A DNA stretch of 64,000 nucleotides from Paramagnetospirillum kuznetsovii (GCF_003284725.1 NZ_PGTO01000004.1:310001-374000); one strand, 5' to 3'; positions 53,512 to 64,000 are shown, counted from the stretch's first letter. Translations and numbers: made by a program. The notes: a model not told the origin generated them from the sequence alone.

Positions 53512-55784
53512 GAGACCGCCCCCGCTTGAGAGGCGGCGGAAAAAGTGCGCAGGCGCCGCTGATGCAGTTCCAACAGCTTCCAACGCACCACGGGGATGTC
53601 GCGCACCACCGCGCCCGGCACCTTCAGCAATTCGGTCCGAATACTGGCGACCAGGGTTCCGGCGGCGGGGGTGCCGAACAGCACCTCGGACTCATTGAAC
53701 GGCTCGCCGGTCCCGCAATATTCCACCACGGCGCCGTCGATGCTGCGTTCCAGCAGGCCATCGCGAACCAAATAGATGAAATCCTCGCCGGAGGTATCGA
53801 TCTCCTCGCCCGATGCCAGATAATAGGGTTCCGACGACTCGACGATGCGCACCTCGGTCAGATTGGACAGGCTTTCGCCGAACAGCCAAGTGTGATTGAA
53901 GAAATTGCGCAGCACCGACAACTGGCCGATCCGCTCGGTCATCTCATTCCGCTCGACGAAACTGCGATAGAGCGCCGAGGGAATGCGCAGCGCCTTGACA
54001 AAGCTGAGCGCCCGGAAGGTTTCCAGCGACGGCTCGCCGGACAGGGCGTAGGACTCGCCGACCATGGCACCGGCCGACAAGGTGGCGTTGTGGTCGCTGT
54101 CGGACTCGATGGTCTCGACCAATCCAGTCAGGATCAGGTGGATATCGTCGCAATTGGCGCCTTCGCGCAGCAAGATGCTTTCCGGGTTGAAGGTCACCAC
54201 CGGATGATTGAGAAGGATGCGGATCTGATGTTCCGGCACGCCGAGGAAATACGCCGCCAGATAGCCGTGGGCGGCGCGCAGGCGATATTCCTGATGGGCC
54301 GGAATCAGCGCATCCACCGTCCCGAACGGCGCGCCTGACCCGATGGTCTTTTGCGCCCGGCTGAGCGGCAGCGCGGTATGGGACAAGATGATCTTACCCG
54401 AGGAATCGTCGCGGAAATCATCGGCGCAGCCGTGAATGAGCCCGCCGCCGATATCCAGTTTCTTGATGTCGGCGGGAACCAGGTAATCGGCGCGCACCTG
54501 CATCATCAACTCGCTGCTGATGCCGTGGCGGGTCTCGTCGTCGTCCACCATCTGGCCCAGCACATCCATGGACACGATATCGGCCATATGGGCGTAGGAG
54601 CGATAGCCCTCTTCCCATGGCGTGCGGAAGTGAAACACCGTCGTCTCCACCGGATGGGGCGAGAAGATGGGCATCACTTCAAGACCTTCGATATCGTTCC
54701 ACACCCCGAGTTCAAGATCACAGATCTCGAAATACTCGCCGAAGGAATCCTCGGACAGCGCGGTCAACGCCGCCAGCTTCTTCGCCACCGACGAGCGCAC
54801 CGAGGGAACCGCGAAGTAGCGTATCCGATGATCGGCGCGGAACAGCGTGGTCAAGCCGCAGAAGTGGTCATCGTGGCAATGGGTGTGAAAGATGCCTTCC
54901 ACCTCTTGGACGCCAATGCCCAGCGCTTGCAGGGCACCGTGAATATTGGGGCCCGCGTCGATCAAATAGACCTTGCCCTGAAACATCATGATGGAGGACA
55001 TGGCGGCCCGCTCAGGATCCCAGCCGTCGCCCTCGCCGGAATGGATCACCGAGAAATAGCCGCGCTCCAGGTCATGGTAACCGAGATGGTAGGGGGTCTC
55101 GTAGGTGCGCCCGTTGCCGAGATTGAGATCCACCACGGCGGTTTCGCCGTCATAGGCGAACTCGAAAACGTTCAGTTCCAGGCGCCGCACCGTCACGCCG
55201 CCGGGCAGGATGGCCGGACCATCGCCGATGACGCAGGTATCGAGCAGGTCGCGGGGCGAGCGGATGGCGCCGAAGGCGAAGCGCAACTTCATGCGCATCC
55301 ATTCCTGGGCCATTTCCCGCGACACGCCCGCCGCCATCATCTCTTCTTCCGACAGCAATCCGTAATTGCCGCGCAGGACGTATTCCAGTTGCGCTTCCAC
55401 CTGCTGGGCCAGTCCCATGATCAAGGGCTTGCGGCTGCTGCAGTTGGGGTGGCCGGGAATGATCATTCCCTGGCGATACAGCATCTGGAGAATGGGAAAT
55501 TCCGACAGATTGCAGAAGGCGCCGTTCTGCAGGGAGACGTCGGACAGCAGGATGACGTTGGGGCCGGTCTCGAAGGTGACCCCGGCCCGCTCGGTGGGAT
55601 GAATCAGGCCACGTTTGATCAGGTGCTTGACGCTGTCCGCCGGACAGCCGCACAACACCCTAAGATCGGCTTCTGCGACCTCGACCCAGCAAATACCGGA
55701 AGAGACCGGAACCACACGCATACGGCTGCCCGAGATCGGCTTACTCTTAGGAACGGAACTGGTCTGACGTCCCGATCCCGCCAT
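53508..55784 (-). CDS. Metallo-beta-lactamase-fold protein with two cNMP-binding-like domains
   Basis: This 758-residue protein has no signal peptide and should be cytoplasmic. The middle (about 205-500) is a metallo-beta-lactamase fold with HTHCHDDH (His302, His304, Asp306, His307). The C-terminal third holds two cyclic-nucleotide-binding-like beta-barrels (about 545-625 and 650-740) with ILREGANCDDIHLILTGLVETI, VGESYALSG and YLVRDGLLERS. In both, the Arg that normally binds the cyclic phosphate is not at its expected place, so ligand binding is uncertain. An N-terminal region of about 200 residues is unrecognised. Its ATG shares one base with the CHAT stop (TGATG), so it is coupled to the CHAT gene; the nearby adenylate cyclase makes a cAMP link plausible. 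Confidence 0.85.
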   Translation of the reverse strand: MAGSGRQTSSVPKSKPISGSRMRVVPVSSGICWVEVAEADLRVLCGCPADSVKHLIKRGLIHPTERAGVTFETGPNVILLSDVSLQNGAFCNLSEFPILQMLYRQGMIIPGHPNCSSRKPLIMGLAQQVEAQLEYVLRGNYGLLSEEEMMAAGVSREMAQEWMRMKLRFAFGAIRSPRDLLDTCVIGDGPAILPGGVTVRRLELNVFEFAYDGETAVVDLNLGNGRTYETPYHLGYHDLERGYFSVIHSGEGDGWDPERAAMSSIMMFQGKVYLIDAGPNIHGALQALGIGVQEVEGIFHTHCHDDHFCGLTTLFRADHRIRYFAVPSVRSSVAKKLAALTALSEDSFGEYFEICDLELGVWNDIEGLEVMPIFSPHPVETTVFHFRTPWEEGYRSYAHMADIVSMDVLGQMVDDDETRHGISSELMMQVRADYLVPADIKKLDIGGGLIHGCADDFRDDSSGKIILSHTALPLSRAQKTIGSGAPFGTVDALIPAHQEYRLRAAHGYLAAYFLGVPEHQIRILLNHPVVTFNPESILLREGANCDDIHLILTGLVETIESDSDHNATLSAGAMVGESYALSGEPSLETFRALSFVKALRIPSALYRSFVERNEMTERIGQLSVLRNFFNHTWLFGESLSNLTEVRIVESSEPYYLASGEEIDTSGEDFIYLVRDGLLERSIDGAVVEYCGTGEPFNESEVLFGTPAAGTLVASIRTELLKVPGAVVRDIPVVRWKLLELHQRRLRTFSAASQAGAVS

Positions 55785-58700
55785 CACCCACCGACCATGA
55801 AGAATGCCGACCAGATATAGGGCATGCTCCACTGCGAATTTCTGAGCATTTCCAACTGCGCCTCCCGCAAAGCGTCATGGGGAGTCTTGCCCGCCAGAAG
55901 CCTTTTGTAAAGGGCCGCCATCAAAGTCTGCGTTCCGGCATCGCTGACTTCCCACAGGGAAGACACCACCGATTGGGCCCCCGCCTCTTGGAAAGCGCGC
56001 CTTAGGCCATAGACGCCCTCACCCTCGTGGATTTCACCAAGACCTGTTTCGCAGGCCGAAAGTATGGCAAGGCGCGTGCCGGTCAAATCAAGGCTAAGAA
56101 CTTCCAGCGCGGTCAGCACACCGTCGTTGTCGGTATCGATTTCGCCGAGGACGGCGGCGTTGGAATTGATGCCTGCGAAAGCCAAACCGGCACGCAGCAG
56201 CGGATTGTCGCCCGGCGGCGGGAATTGGAAATCACTGGACCGCTGAAGCTTCAACAGCCGCTTGCGCAGGGTGTCGTCGGACTTGAGGAAGAAGCCGTGG
56301 GTGGCGATGTGCAGCACCTCGGGCGGCTCGGACATGTCACGCAGCACCCGTTCCTGGGCGTCGGCCTTGGAATGGATGGTGGTGGGCTTGCCCTGGCCTT
56401 CCACCGTCTTTTGGATCAGTTGGCCTTCCTTCTCGGCGCCGGGCAGCGGATCGAATTTCAGGCCGCGCATGCCCGACATGCCGCGCACCGCGTTTTGGAC
56501 GTCGGAACCGGCCGAGCGCGAGCGGGCCTTTTCCAGCACCGCCTTGCCCACCACCTCGTCGGTGTTGTAGTCGGGACCGGCATTGATCATATAGCCGCCC
56601 TTGGCCGCCTTGATGGTGGACGGCAGCAGATCGCGGGTCGAGGTCAGTACGTGGAGGTCGACGCGCTCGATCAGATATTTGCGGCTGGGCTCCACCATGG
56701 CGCTGATGGGCAGGATGTTGAGATTGCCGTCGGGCACCAGATAGACCTTGGTCGACGACTTGACCAACCGTTCCAGCGGCTGCCACACCAGCTTGTAGAC
56801 CGACTGGCCCACGTCCAGCAGATCATCGATCTCGATCTCTTCGCTCTGGATATCGGTGCGATATTTGATGATGGCGTTGTCGATGGCGGCAAGCCCGTCA
56901 TACTTGACCAGTCCAAAGACCGGGGTATCGCCGTCCTTGCGCAGCACGCCGGCCACCAGCCGCGACTTGCCTTCCTCGCCATAGATGAAGAAATCCACCA
57001 GCACGGCATTGGCGGGCAGCGCCTTGACCAATTCATCCATGCCCACGGGGGTGGTGGACTGCTGGAAGCGGACGCTGGACCGGCCCAGCGCGCCTTGCAG
57101 GGTGTTGATACGCTCTTCCAGACCGTTGATGACCTCGACGTGGTTGTCCTTGGTCTCCTCGGTGGGGCCGGACAGGGTCAGGGCCGCCAGCCGCTTGCGA
57201 ACCTCGCCCAGTTCCTCGGTCAGTTTGGTCAGTTCGGGATCGCGCGACAGGCGGGTGACCTGCTGGATCTCGGAGGCCACCTTGAGCAGGATGCCCTTGC
57301 GGTTGAGGCTGACCTCCAGCAGGGCCTTGCCCGCCGTGGCCTCGTCCAGCTTGGTCAAGGCCGCGATATAGGCCGCCAGTTCCGGCTGATGCAGCCGGAC
57401 ATAGCCTTCGCGGGCATTGTCGCCGGTCACGTAAAGCACCCGGTTGAGGAACTCGGTGCGACGGAGGAAGGTGGTCTTGCGAACCTCGGCGGCGCCCTTG
57501 ACGTCGGCCTTGTCCTCCAGCACACCGGCCAGGGTGTTGAGCGTCTCGAAGGTGTAGGGATGGGCCGGACCCAGAACCTTCTCGTCCAGGGCCAGGGTGG
57601 CGCGCAACAGCGCCTCGGCCTCCTTCAGCTTCTTCTGGCTACGATACAGCGCCGCCATGTCGTGCATGGAGCGCAGGGTATCGATGTGCTTTTCGCCCAG
57701 CACCGCCTTGCGCGCCGCCAGGGCCTGATTGAACAGCGGTTCCGCTTCGTTCAGCTTGCCCAGCTTGTGGGTGGCGCGGGCCAGATTGTTCAGGGCCTTC
57801 AAGGTGTTCTGATGACGCGGGCCATAGGCCTTGGACCAGGCCTCGTGGACCTGCTTGAACATGGCGGCGGCGCGGTCGTACTCGCCCTTCAGCATGTAGA
57901 GATAGGCGAGGTTGTTGGTGCTGGCGATGGTGTCGGGATGCTTCGGCCCGATGGTCTTGGAAAACACCGTGATGACGCTTTGGTACAGCGGCTCGGCCTT
58001 GTCGAACACGCCCTGGCTCTCATAGAGCAGCGCCAGATTGTTCATGGTGGTCATGGTGGCGGGATGGGTCTCGCCATTGGCCTTGCGGCTGCCGTCCATG
58101 GCGGCGCGCAGGTAAGGCTCGGCCCGTTCGTAGATGCCTTCCTTTTCCAGGATCTCGCCCAGATTGTTCTCGGCGATGACGGTGGAACCGTGATCGGGGC
58201 CCAGCACCTTCAGATAGCCCTCCAGCGCCTGCTGGAAGGTCTTTTCCGCCTCCATCAGGCGGCCTTGCTTGCGATAGATGCTGGCCAGCGACGACAGTGC
58301 CGCCAGGGTATTGGGGTGCGCCGCGCCGAGACGGACGGTCTGCTGCTGCAGCACCTCCTTGGCCATGGCCTCGGCCTTGTCGTATTCGCCGCGATCGTCG
58401 AGCACATCGGCGAGGTCGCCCTTGGCCGAAAGCTGGGTCGCCACGTCGTTGGCGGCCCCGGCATCGCGAACGACGGCTTCCAGCACCGTCTGCGCCTCTT
58501 CCAGTCGGCCCTGGCGATGATAGACGGTGCCCGCGTCCAAGCGGGTATTGAGCCCCAACGGATCACTGGGCGCCAGGGCCAGCTTCTGGATGGCCAGGGC
58601 CTTGTCGTAGAGCGCCGCCGAGGCGTTGTATTCCCCCTGGACCCGCTTCAGCGCGCCTTGCTGGGCGAGACAGCGGGAATATTCACCATGGGCCTCGCCA

Positions 58701-59440
58701 TAGACCTTGCGCGAGGCGGCGCAGGTGGCGTCGAGGAGCTTTTCGCTATCCTTGACCTTGCTGGCATTGAGCTGGGCGCGGGAAAGCGCCAATTGCAGGG
58801 TCAGGGTGGTGGGATGCTCGGCGCCGAGGCCGGTGGCCGAGGATTTGGCCGCCGCCTGATAGGTCTTGGACGCGGCGTCGTACTTGGCTTGCGACTGCTG
58901 ATGGGCGGCCAGGGCCTGGGCCACTTTCAAGGTTTCGGGGTGGCCCTCGCCCAGCGAGGCCTGGGACAGCTTCAGCGCCAGTTGGAAACTGGTCTCGGCG
59001 GCATCACTCATGCCGGCCAATTGCTGCAAGGCGCCGAGATCGGTGGCGCTGATGATGGTGGCGAGATGGGTGTCACCCAGATTGTCGCGAGCGATGCTCA
59101 ACGCCTGAGCGGCTTCTTCCAAAGCCTTGGGCAGATCGCCGCCGCCAGCAGACGCGATCGCTTGCTGATGGGCACGGTTCCACAGCATGGCGGCGCGTTG
59201 CTTGGCCTGGGGAACCGCCGAGGCGGCCTGCTGCTTCTCGGCGACCCAAGCGGGCGCCACGTCGCGCAGCTTGGAGATTTCCGCGTCCAGGCGCATGACC
59301 TCGTCGGCCTTGCCCGCCTGCAGGGCCTGCGCCGCCTTGGCGATCATGTCGTCCGCAGTTTGCGCCGATACCGGCGTCGCCAGCAGCAGTGTCGCCACCA
59401 GCGCCGATCCGAACGTCCTGACGCCAAGTCGTGCCATCAT
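55784..59440 (-). CDS. TPR-CHAT protease
   Basis: This 1218-residue protein has a signal peptide (about 1-26, ending VSAQ), some twelve or more TPR units of the kinesin-light-chain type (about 100-670, with repeats like AEPLYQSVITVFSKTIGPKHPDT), a helical linker, and a C-terminal CHAT domain (caspase-like). The catalytic dyad is intact: His1048 in LHIATHGFF and Cys1130 in ILSACETG. Between them DTDNDGVLTALE fits the canonical EF-hand calcium loop. It is predicted periplasmic, unlike CHAT proteases of gasdermin or Craspase systems. It lies 44 bp after the cyclase gene and is coupled to the MBL/cNMP gene. Confidence 0.93.
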   Translation of the reverse strand: MMARLGVRTFGSALVATLLLATPVSAQTADDMIAKAAQALQAGKADEVMRLDAEISKLRDVAPAWVAEKQQAASAVPQAKQRAAMLWNRAHQQAIASAGGGDLPKALEEAAQALSIARDNLGDTHLATIISATDLGALQQLAGMSDAAETSFQLALKLSQASLGEGHPETLKVAQALAAHQQSQAKYDAASKTYQAAAKSSATGLGAEHPTTLTLQLALSRAQLNASKVKDSEKLLDATCAASRKVYGEAHGEYSRCLAQQGALKRVQGEYNASAALYDKALAIQKLALAPSDPLGLNTRLDAGTVYHRQGRLEEAQTVLEAVVRDAGAANDVATQLSAKGDLADVLDDRGEYDKAEAMAKEVLQQQTVRLGAAHPNTLAALSSLASIYRKQGRLMEAEKTFQQALEGYLKVLGPDHGSTVIAENNLGEILEKEGIYERAEPYLRAAMDGSRKANGETHPATMTTMNNLALLYESQGVFDKAEPLYQSVITVFSKTIGPKHPDTIASTNNLAYLYMLKGEYDRAAAMFKQVHEAWSKAYGPRHQNTLKALNNLARATHKLGKLNEAEPLFNQALAARKAVLGEKHIDTLRSMHDMAALYRSQKKLKEAEALLRATLALDEKVLGPAHPYTFETLNTLAGVLEDKADVKGAAEVRKTTFLRRTEFLNRVLYVTGDNAREGYVRLHQPELAAYIAALTKLDEATAGKALLEVSLNRKGILLKVASEIQQVTRLSRDPELTKLTEELGEVRKRLAALTLSGPTEETKDNHVEVINGLEERINTLQGALGRSSVRFQQSTTPVGMDELVKALPANAVLVDFFIYGEEGKSRLVAGVLRKDGDTPVFGLVKYDGLAAIDNAIIKYRTDIQSEEIEIDDLLDVGQSVYKLVWQPLERLVKSSTKVYLVPDGNLNILPISAMVEPSRKYLIERVDLHVLTSTRDLLPSTIKAAKGGYMINAGPDYNTDEVVGKAVLEKARSRSAGSDVQNAVRGMSGMRGLKFDPLPGAEKEGQLIQKTVEGQGKPTTIHSKADAQERVLRDMSEPPEVLHIATHGFFLKSDDTLRKRLLKLQRSSDFQFPPPGDNPLLRAGLAFAGINSNAAVLGEIDTDNDGVLTALEVLSLDLTGTRLAILSACETGLGEIHEGEGVYGLRRAFQEAGAQSVVSSLWEVSDAGTQTLMAALYKRLLAGKTPHDALREAQLEMLRNSQWSMPYIWSAFFMVGG

Positions 59441-59484
59441 CGAAGCTCTCCCAAAAGCCCGCTACCCCGTGGGCAGGCCACCGA

Positions 59485-61548
59485 TTACGACTTCTCCTTG
59501 TGGGTATAGACGCCGTCCCAATCTGCGCCCGGCGGCTCTTCCCTGAAGTGCTCGATACGATCCAGATAGACCTTGTAGATAACCCGCTCCGGCTCTTCCG
59601 CCGCCAACATCTGGAACGTCGCCGAGGCGCCGTCCCATCTTTGCTCGCGAAACAGCGCCAGGGCGCCGTGATGATGGGAGATGCGCGCCAGGGTCTCGTT
59701 GTCGATCTCGCCGTCGAAGCCCAATGGTTCATAGAGGCGAACCGGCTCGTTCTTGCCCTTGACGCGGACCATGTCCAGCTCGCGGCTGATCAGGCCCGGC
59801 ACCGCTGCCTGGGTGAACTCGCTGATCATCAGGTTGACGCCGTATTGCTTAGTCAGGCTTTCGATTCGCGAGCCCAGGTTGACGGCATCGCCCAGCACCG
59901 TATAGGCCATGCGGAAGTCGGATCCCATGTTGCCCACATTCATGATGCCGGTGTTCAGCCCGATGCCCACCTTGATGGGCTTCCAGCCGCGCCGGATGAA
60001 GTCTTCCTTCAGGTCTTCCATGGTGGTGACCATCTTCAAGGCGGCCTGGATGGCGTGCTTGGCATGGTCGGGGTCGTGCAGCGGCGCCCCCCAGAAGGCC
60101 ATGATGGCATCACCCATGTATTTGTCGATGGTGCCGCGATAATCATGAATGACATGGGTCATGGGGCTGAGGAAGGCGTTCATCAGCACCGTCAGCTCCT
60201 GCGGCGCCAGGCCTTCGGAAATGGTGGTGAAGCCGCGCACGTCCGAGAACAGCACCGTCATCTCGCGGGATTCGCCGCCCACCTGCACCGACTGGCCGGT
60301 CTTGTTCATCTCGGCCACCAGTTCGGGCGGAATATATTGCCCGAAGGTCTTGGCGATCTGCTGCTTCTGATTACGCTCGATCAGATACTGGCGGAACTCG
60401 ATCAGCAGATAGCTGATGATGATGGCCAGCACCACATAGGAGGTGGGCAAAACCTGCCCCGCCTTGATGTAGAGCCCGGTGGACAGGGCGAAGAAGCCGC
60501 CGCCCAGGGCGATGACGCAAAGACCGCGCGGCATGGGCTTGGTCAGCGTCAGCGTCAGCACCAGCATGATCATCATGACCACAAGGGCGGAAGCGGCGGC
60601 GGTGCCGGGACCGACGGCGCGCAACGGCGCGCCCTTGAGGATGGAGCTGACGCTGTCGGCGATGATCTCGACCCCGTAGACCATGCCGACGGGGGTATCG
60701 AACCAGTCGTGGGACACCTCGGAGGTATCACCGAGGATGACGATCTTGTCCTTCACCCAGAATTCCAGCTCGGAACGCTCGTTTTCGTTCAATCCGGCGA
60801 TATCGAGGAATTCCAGCGCCCCAATACCGGCCGACTGGCTGAGAAACCGGGTTCCGGTGGGCAGCGGCGGGAAATCGATATAGAGCAGATTGTTGTGATC
60901 CAGCGGCACCCGCAGCCCGCCCAGCACCAGGGTATTGCCCTCCAGGCGAGGATCGACGCCAAGGAACAGGGCGGCGGCCCGCACCGCGAAGGGCCATCCG
61001 CCCTTCTCGCCCGTCAGCTCGGGATAAACCTTCAGACGGGACAGGGTGGTCACAAGCTTGCTGTTGGATTGGATGTTCGTATAGGCGCTGGCGGAAGCCT
61101 GATCCAGCATCTCGGTCGGGTAGTTGATCTTGACGAACTTGCCGTCGCGGAACTCGCCCTGGGCCACCAGGATGGTGTTTCCCGCGTCCTTCAAGGCCTT
61201 GGCCAGGGCCGGATCCTCGTTATAGGAGCTGGGGAAGTCCATCAGCATATCGACGGCGACAACCTTGGCCCCCAATTCCTTGAGATTGGTGACGATGGTT
61301 CCGATATCGGTGCGCCGCAGCGGGAAGCTCTTATAGGCCTTGAAGAAGGGCTCGTCGACGTTAACGACCACCACTTCGGACGCCACCGCCAGGGTCTTGG
61401 CATCGCCATAGGCCAGACGCAGTTGATGCCGGAAGGACAGCGTCTGGTCCTCCAGCAGGGCAAACCACTCGAAATGTTGGGCGGGGATGGCGACCAGGAA
61501 CAGCAGAATGGTCAGAATAATATCGTAACGTTTGGACAGACCACTCAT
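59485..61548 (-). CDS. CHASE2-domain class III adenylate cyclase
   Basis: This 687-residue inner-membrane enzyme has one N-terminal transmembrane helix, a periplasmic CHASE2 domain (about 35-310; VVVVNVDEPFF, VAVDMLMDFP, VKDKIVILGDTSEVSHDWFDTPVG), three helices (about 315-385), and a cytoplasmic class III cyclase. Metal-binding Asp436 (FSDVRGFT) and Asp480 (DKYMGDA), adenine-selecting Lys476 and Asp554, and Asn557 and Arg561 are all present, so it should make cAMP from ATP. A C-terminal helical tail follows. It is 57 bp after the FecR gene, with a strong hairpin in between. Confidence 0.95.
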   Translation of the reverse strand: MSGLSKRYDIILTILLFLVAIPAQHFEWFALLEDQTLSFRHQLRLAYGDAKTLAVASEVVVVNVDEPFFKAYKSFPLRRTDIGTIVTNLKELGAKVVAVDMLMDFPSSYNEDPALAKALKDAGNTILVAQGEFRDGKFVKINYPTEMLDQASASAYTNIQSNSKLVTTLSRLKVYPELTGEKGGWPFAVRAAALFLGVDPRLEGNTLVLGGLRVPLDHNNLLYIDFPPLPTGTRFLSQSAGIGALEFLDIAGLNENERSELEFWVKDKIVILGDTSEVSHDWFDTPVGMVYGVEIIADSVSSILKGAPLRAVGPGTAAASALVVMMIMLVLTLTLTKPMPRGLCVIALGGGFFALSTGLYIKAGQVLPTSYVVLAIIISYLLIEFRQYLIERNQKQQIAKTFGQYIPPELVAEMNKTGQSVQVGGESREMTVLFSDVRGFTTISEGLAPQELTVLMNAFLSPMTHVIHDYRGTIDKYMGDAIMAFWGAPLHDPDHAKHAIQAALKMVTTMEDLKEDFIRRGWKPIKVGIGLNTGIMNVGNMGSDFRMAYTVLGDAVNLGSRIESLTKQYGVNLMISEFTQAAVPGLISRELDMVRVKGKNEPVRLYEPLGFDGEIDNETLARISHHHGALALFREQRWDGASATFQMLAAEEPERVIYKVYLDRIEHFREEPPGADWDGVYTHKEKS

Positions 61549-61569
61549 GGCGCCCCCCGGAAAGGCGAA

Positions 61570-61597
61570 GGGCGCCCCCCGTTGCCGGAGGGCGCCC
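61570..61597 (-). other. Stable hairpin between the FecR and cyclase genes
   Basis: GGGCGCCC at 61570-61577 and 61590-61597 pair perfectly around a 12-nt loop. There is no T-run on the minus strand, so it may be an mRNA-processing or attenuation element setting FecR to cyclase ratio. Confidence 0.5.
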
Positions 61598-61605
61598 GAT
61601 GCAGA

Positions 61606-62643
<1,038 letters not shown>

Positions 62644-62654
62644 CTATCCGCCCC

Positions 62655-63908
62655 TCAGCGCGCGGAAAACATCCGGAAGCGCCGCTCGTCCTCCAGTGCA
62701 CCGCTCATCATGGTCGGAGTCAAGACCAGACAACGGTCTTCCCCCATTTTGGCCCTTTCGGCCAGACAGGTATCGATGGCGCGGCGCTCGCTCAATCCGG
62801 CGATCAGGCCGCGATAGCGTACCAGTCCGTCCCGGGGCTTGATCACCACAAGCGGCGAGCCGCCACCCAGGCGGCCCGCCATTTCGCGATGGACCGTGGC
62901 CAGGGCGCGTTGCACCTTGGCGCGGTCGGTGCCGAATGCCACTTCCAGGCCCCAACCGGCGGGGGGCGCGCGGTTGGTGGAACCGTGCGCCCATTCCCCA
63001 CCGGATCTCAGGCCGCAAGCGGCGGCGGAAAGATCGGGCGGGGCCTCGGTCGTGTTGGGCAAGGACGCCAGCGGCCTCGCCGCCACGGCTCCATCGCGCA
63101 AGGCCGCGTCCATGGCAGAGCGCACCACCGCCTGCCGTTGGGCGGAACTGCCTGCTCCCATGATCACCGCCACCGCTCGGTGGCCGCCCCGCCGGGCCAG
63201 GGCCACAAGATTGTAGCCCGCCGGACAGGTGAAGCCGGTCTTCATCCCCTCGGCGCCGGAAAAATTGGCGAGAAAGCCGTTGACCGTGGGATAACTGCGC
63301 CCCTTCCAACTGGTCTCCAGGCTGGAGAACAGAGCCCGGTGGGACGGAAAATCCCGCAAGATGGCCAAGGCGAGGATGGCCATGTCGCGCGGTGTCGTGA
63401 CATGGCCCGCCGCCGTCATGCCGGTGGCGTTCCGAAAGCTGGATGAACCCATCCCCAAGCGCCGGGCCTCGGCGGTCATGCGCTCGGCGAAGGCGGATTC
63501 GCTGCCCGCGATGTGCTCGGCCACCGCCACCGCCGCGTCGTTGCCCGAGCGCACGATCATGGCCTTCAAAGCCGCGCCCAACGTGATGACATCGCCCTTG
63601 CGCAAGCCCAGCACCGAGCCCCCCTGCCCGGCCGCCCGCTCGGAGACGGTGATGGGAGACTCCCATTTGGCCTGTCCCGCCTCCAGGGCACGGAACGCCA
63701 CATAGGCGCTCATCAGCTTGGTCAGCGAGGCGGGGTGATGGGGTTGGCCGCCGCCGTGATCGGAAATCACCGAGCCGGTGGCGGCATCGACGGTCAGGAT
63801 CGCGGGCGCCGTTTCTGTGGCCGCCCGCGCCGAACCGGCGCAGCCAAACGCAAGCAACACAGCGCAAAGCCAAGGGCAAAGGAAAGAGGCGGGACGGAAC
63901 ATTCCCAT
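62655..63908 (-). CDS. D-alanyl-D-alanine carboxypeptidase (penicillin-binding protein, S11 family)
   Basis: This 417-residue exported enzyme trims the terminal D-Ala of peptidoglycan stem peptides. Signal peptide about 1-29 (ending GSARA). The S11 motifs are intact: SxxK in PASLTKLMSAY, SxN in VRSGNDAAVAV, and KTG in GMKTGFTCPAGYN. A C-terminal extension with a SPOR-like region (GWGLEVAFGTDRAKVQRALATVHREM, then LVVIKPRDGLVRYRGLIAGLS) would target septal glycan. The first of two close ATGs is used. Same strand as the CHASE2 cluster but 104 bp before FecR, probably a separate unit. Confidence 0.93.
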   Translation of the reverse strand: MGMFRPASFLCPWLCAVLLAFGCAGSARAATETAPAILTVDAATGSVISDHGGGQPHHPASLTKLMSAYVAFRALEAGQAKWESPITVSERAAGQGGSVLGLRKGDVITLGAALKAMIVRSGNDAAVAVAEHIAGSESAFAERMTAEARRLGMGSSSFRNATGMTAAGHVTTPRDMAILALAILRDFPSHRALFSSLETSWKGRSYPTVNGFLANFSGAEGMKTGFTCPAGYNLVALARRGGHRAVAVIMGAGSSAQRQAVVRSAMDAALRDGAVAARPLASLPNTTEAPPDLSAAACGLRSGGEWAHGSTNRAPPAGWGLEVAFGTDRAKVQRALATVHREMAGRLGGGSPLVVIKPRDGLVRYRGLIAGLSERRAIDTCLAERAKMGEDRCLVLTPTMMSGALEDERRFRMFSAR

Positions 63909-64000
63909 AAGATTGTCCCACGGACCAAAGAGTGCAAGCCTCTTAACCGCCGGTAAAGGCTGGTGGCGCAAACTATAATGACAATGAGACGCTTCACGCG

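Noticed and set aside
63974-64000. TATAAT box and ATG at the right edge, possible start of a divergent gene
   Set aside because: Only seven codons visible, no -35 box and no ribosome binding site, so it cannot be supported.

Overview
The window looks like chromosome from a high-GC alphaproteobacterium of the Rhodospirillales, most likely Magnetospirillum or a close relative. This is inferred from a PopZ/DUF2497 polar organiser with an acidic linker, erpA and xthA close to dgt, the dense codon use, and the large number of membrane sensor kinases, diguanylate cyclases, hemerythrin and chemoreceptor-like genes. No species call can be proven from sequence alone, and no magnetosome gene was seen.

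Layout. 0-5.7 kb: start of dgt (cut by the window edge), a membrane diguanylate cyclase, erpA, a secreted HExxH protein, a PAS histidine kinase and xthA. 5.7-12.5 kb: a tight six-gene leftward operon (lytic transglycosylase, HAD dehalogenase, coiled-coil protein, ilvD, hemerythrin-receiver fusion, haem-oxygenase-like protein). 12.7-25.3 kb: core genes dapA, smpB, pgpA, a CinA-type amidase and valS, mixed with a sulfite-oxidase-like protein, a ThDP enzyme and two more sensors. 25.4-27.6 kb: popZ and tolC. 27.9-28.1 kb: tRNA-Cys and tRNA-Asn.

28.1-43.97 kb: a genomic island of about 15.9 kb integrated in the 3' end of tRNA-Asn. A 22-bp direct repeat marks both ends, and a 21-bp repeat that looks like integrase arm sites lies inside each end. 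It carries a HEPN/AbiU2-like protein, a type I restriction-modification operon (hsdM, hsdS, an embedded NucS-like nuclease, hsdR, a YgjP/DUF45 metallopeptidase), a translationally coupled three-gene cassette of unknown function ending in a 23-residue hydrophobic peptide, a serine recombinase, a P4-type primase-helicase next to a large inverted repeat with GGGCAAG iterons (possible replication origin), an AlpA-like regulator and a P4-type tyrosine integrase.

44.0-50.0 kb: a DUF1501/DUF1800 pair, then a hybrid-free kinase, receiver and single-Cache operon. 50.1-53.0 kb: a secreted alpha/beta hydrolase, a 99-residue chemoreceptor signalling tip and a Sel1-repeat serine protease. 53.0-62.6 kb: a leftward cluster of FecR-domain protein, CHASE2 adenylate cyclase, TPR-CHAT protease, metallo-beta-lactamase protein with two cNMP-binding-like domains, and a lipoprotein. 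This cluster is the best candidate for an undescribed system: a periplasmic sensor and protease arm next to a cyclic-nucleotide arm. The window ends with a penicillin-binding D-Ala-D-Ala carboxypeptidase.
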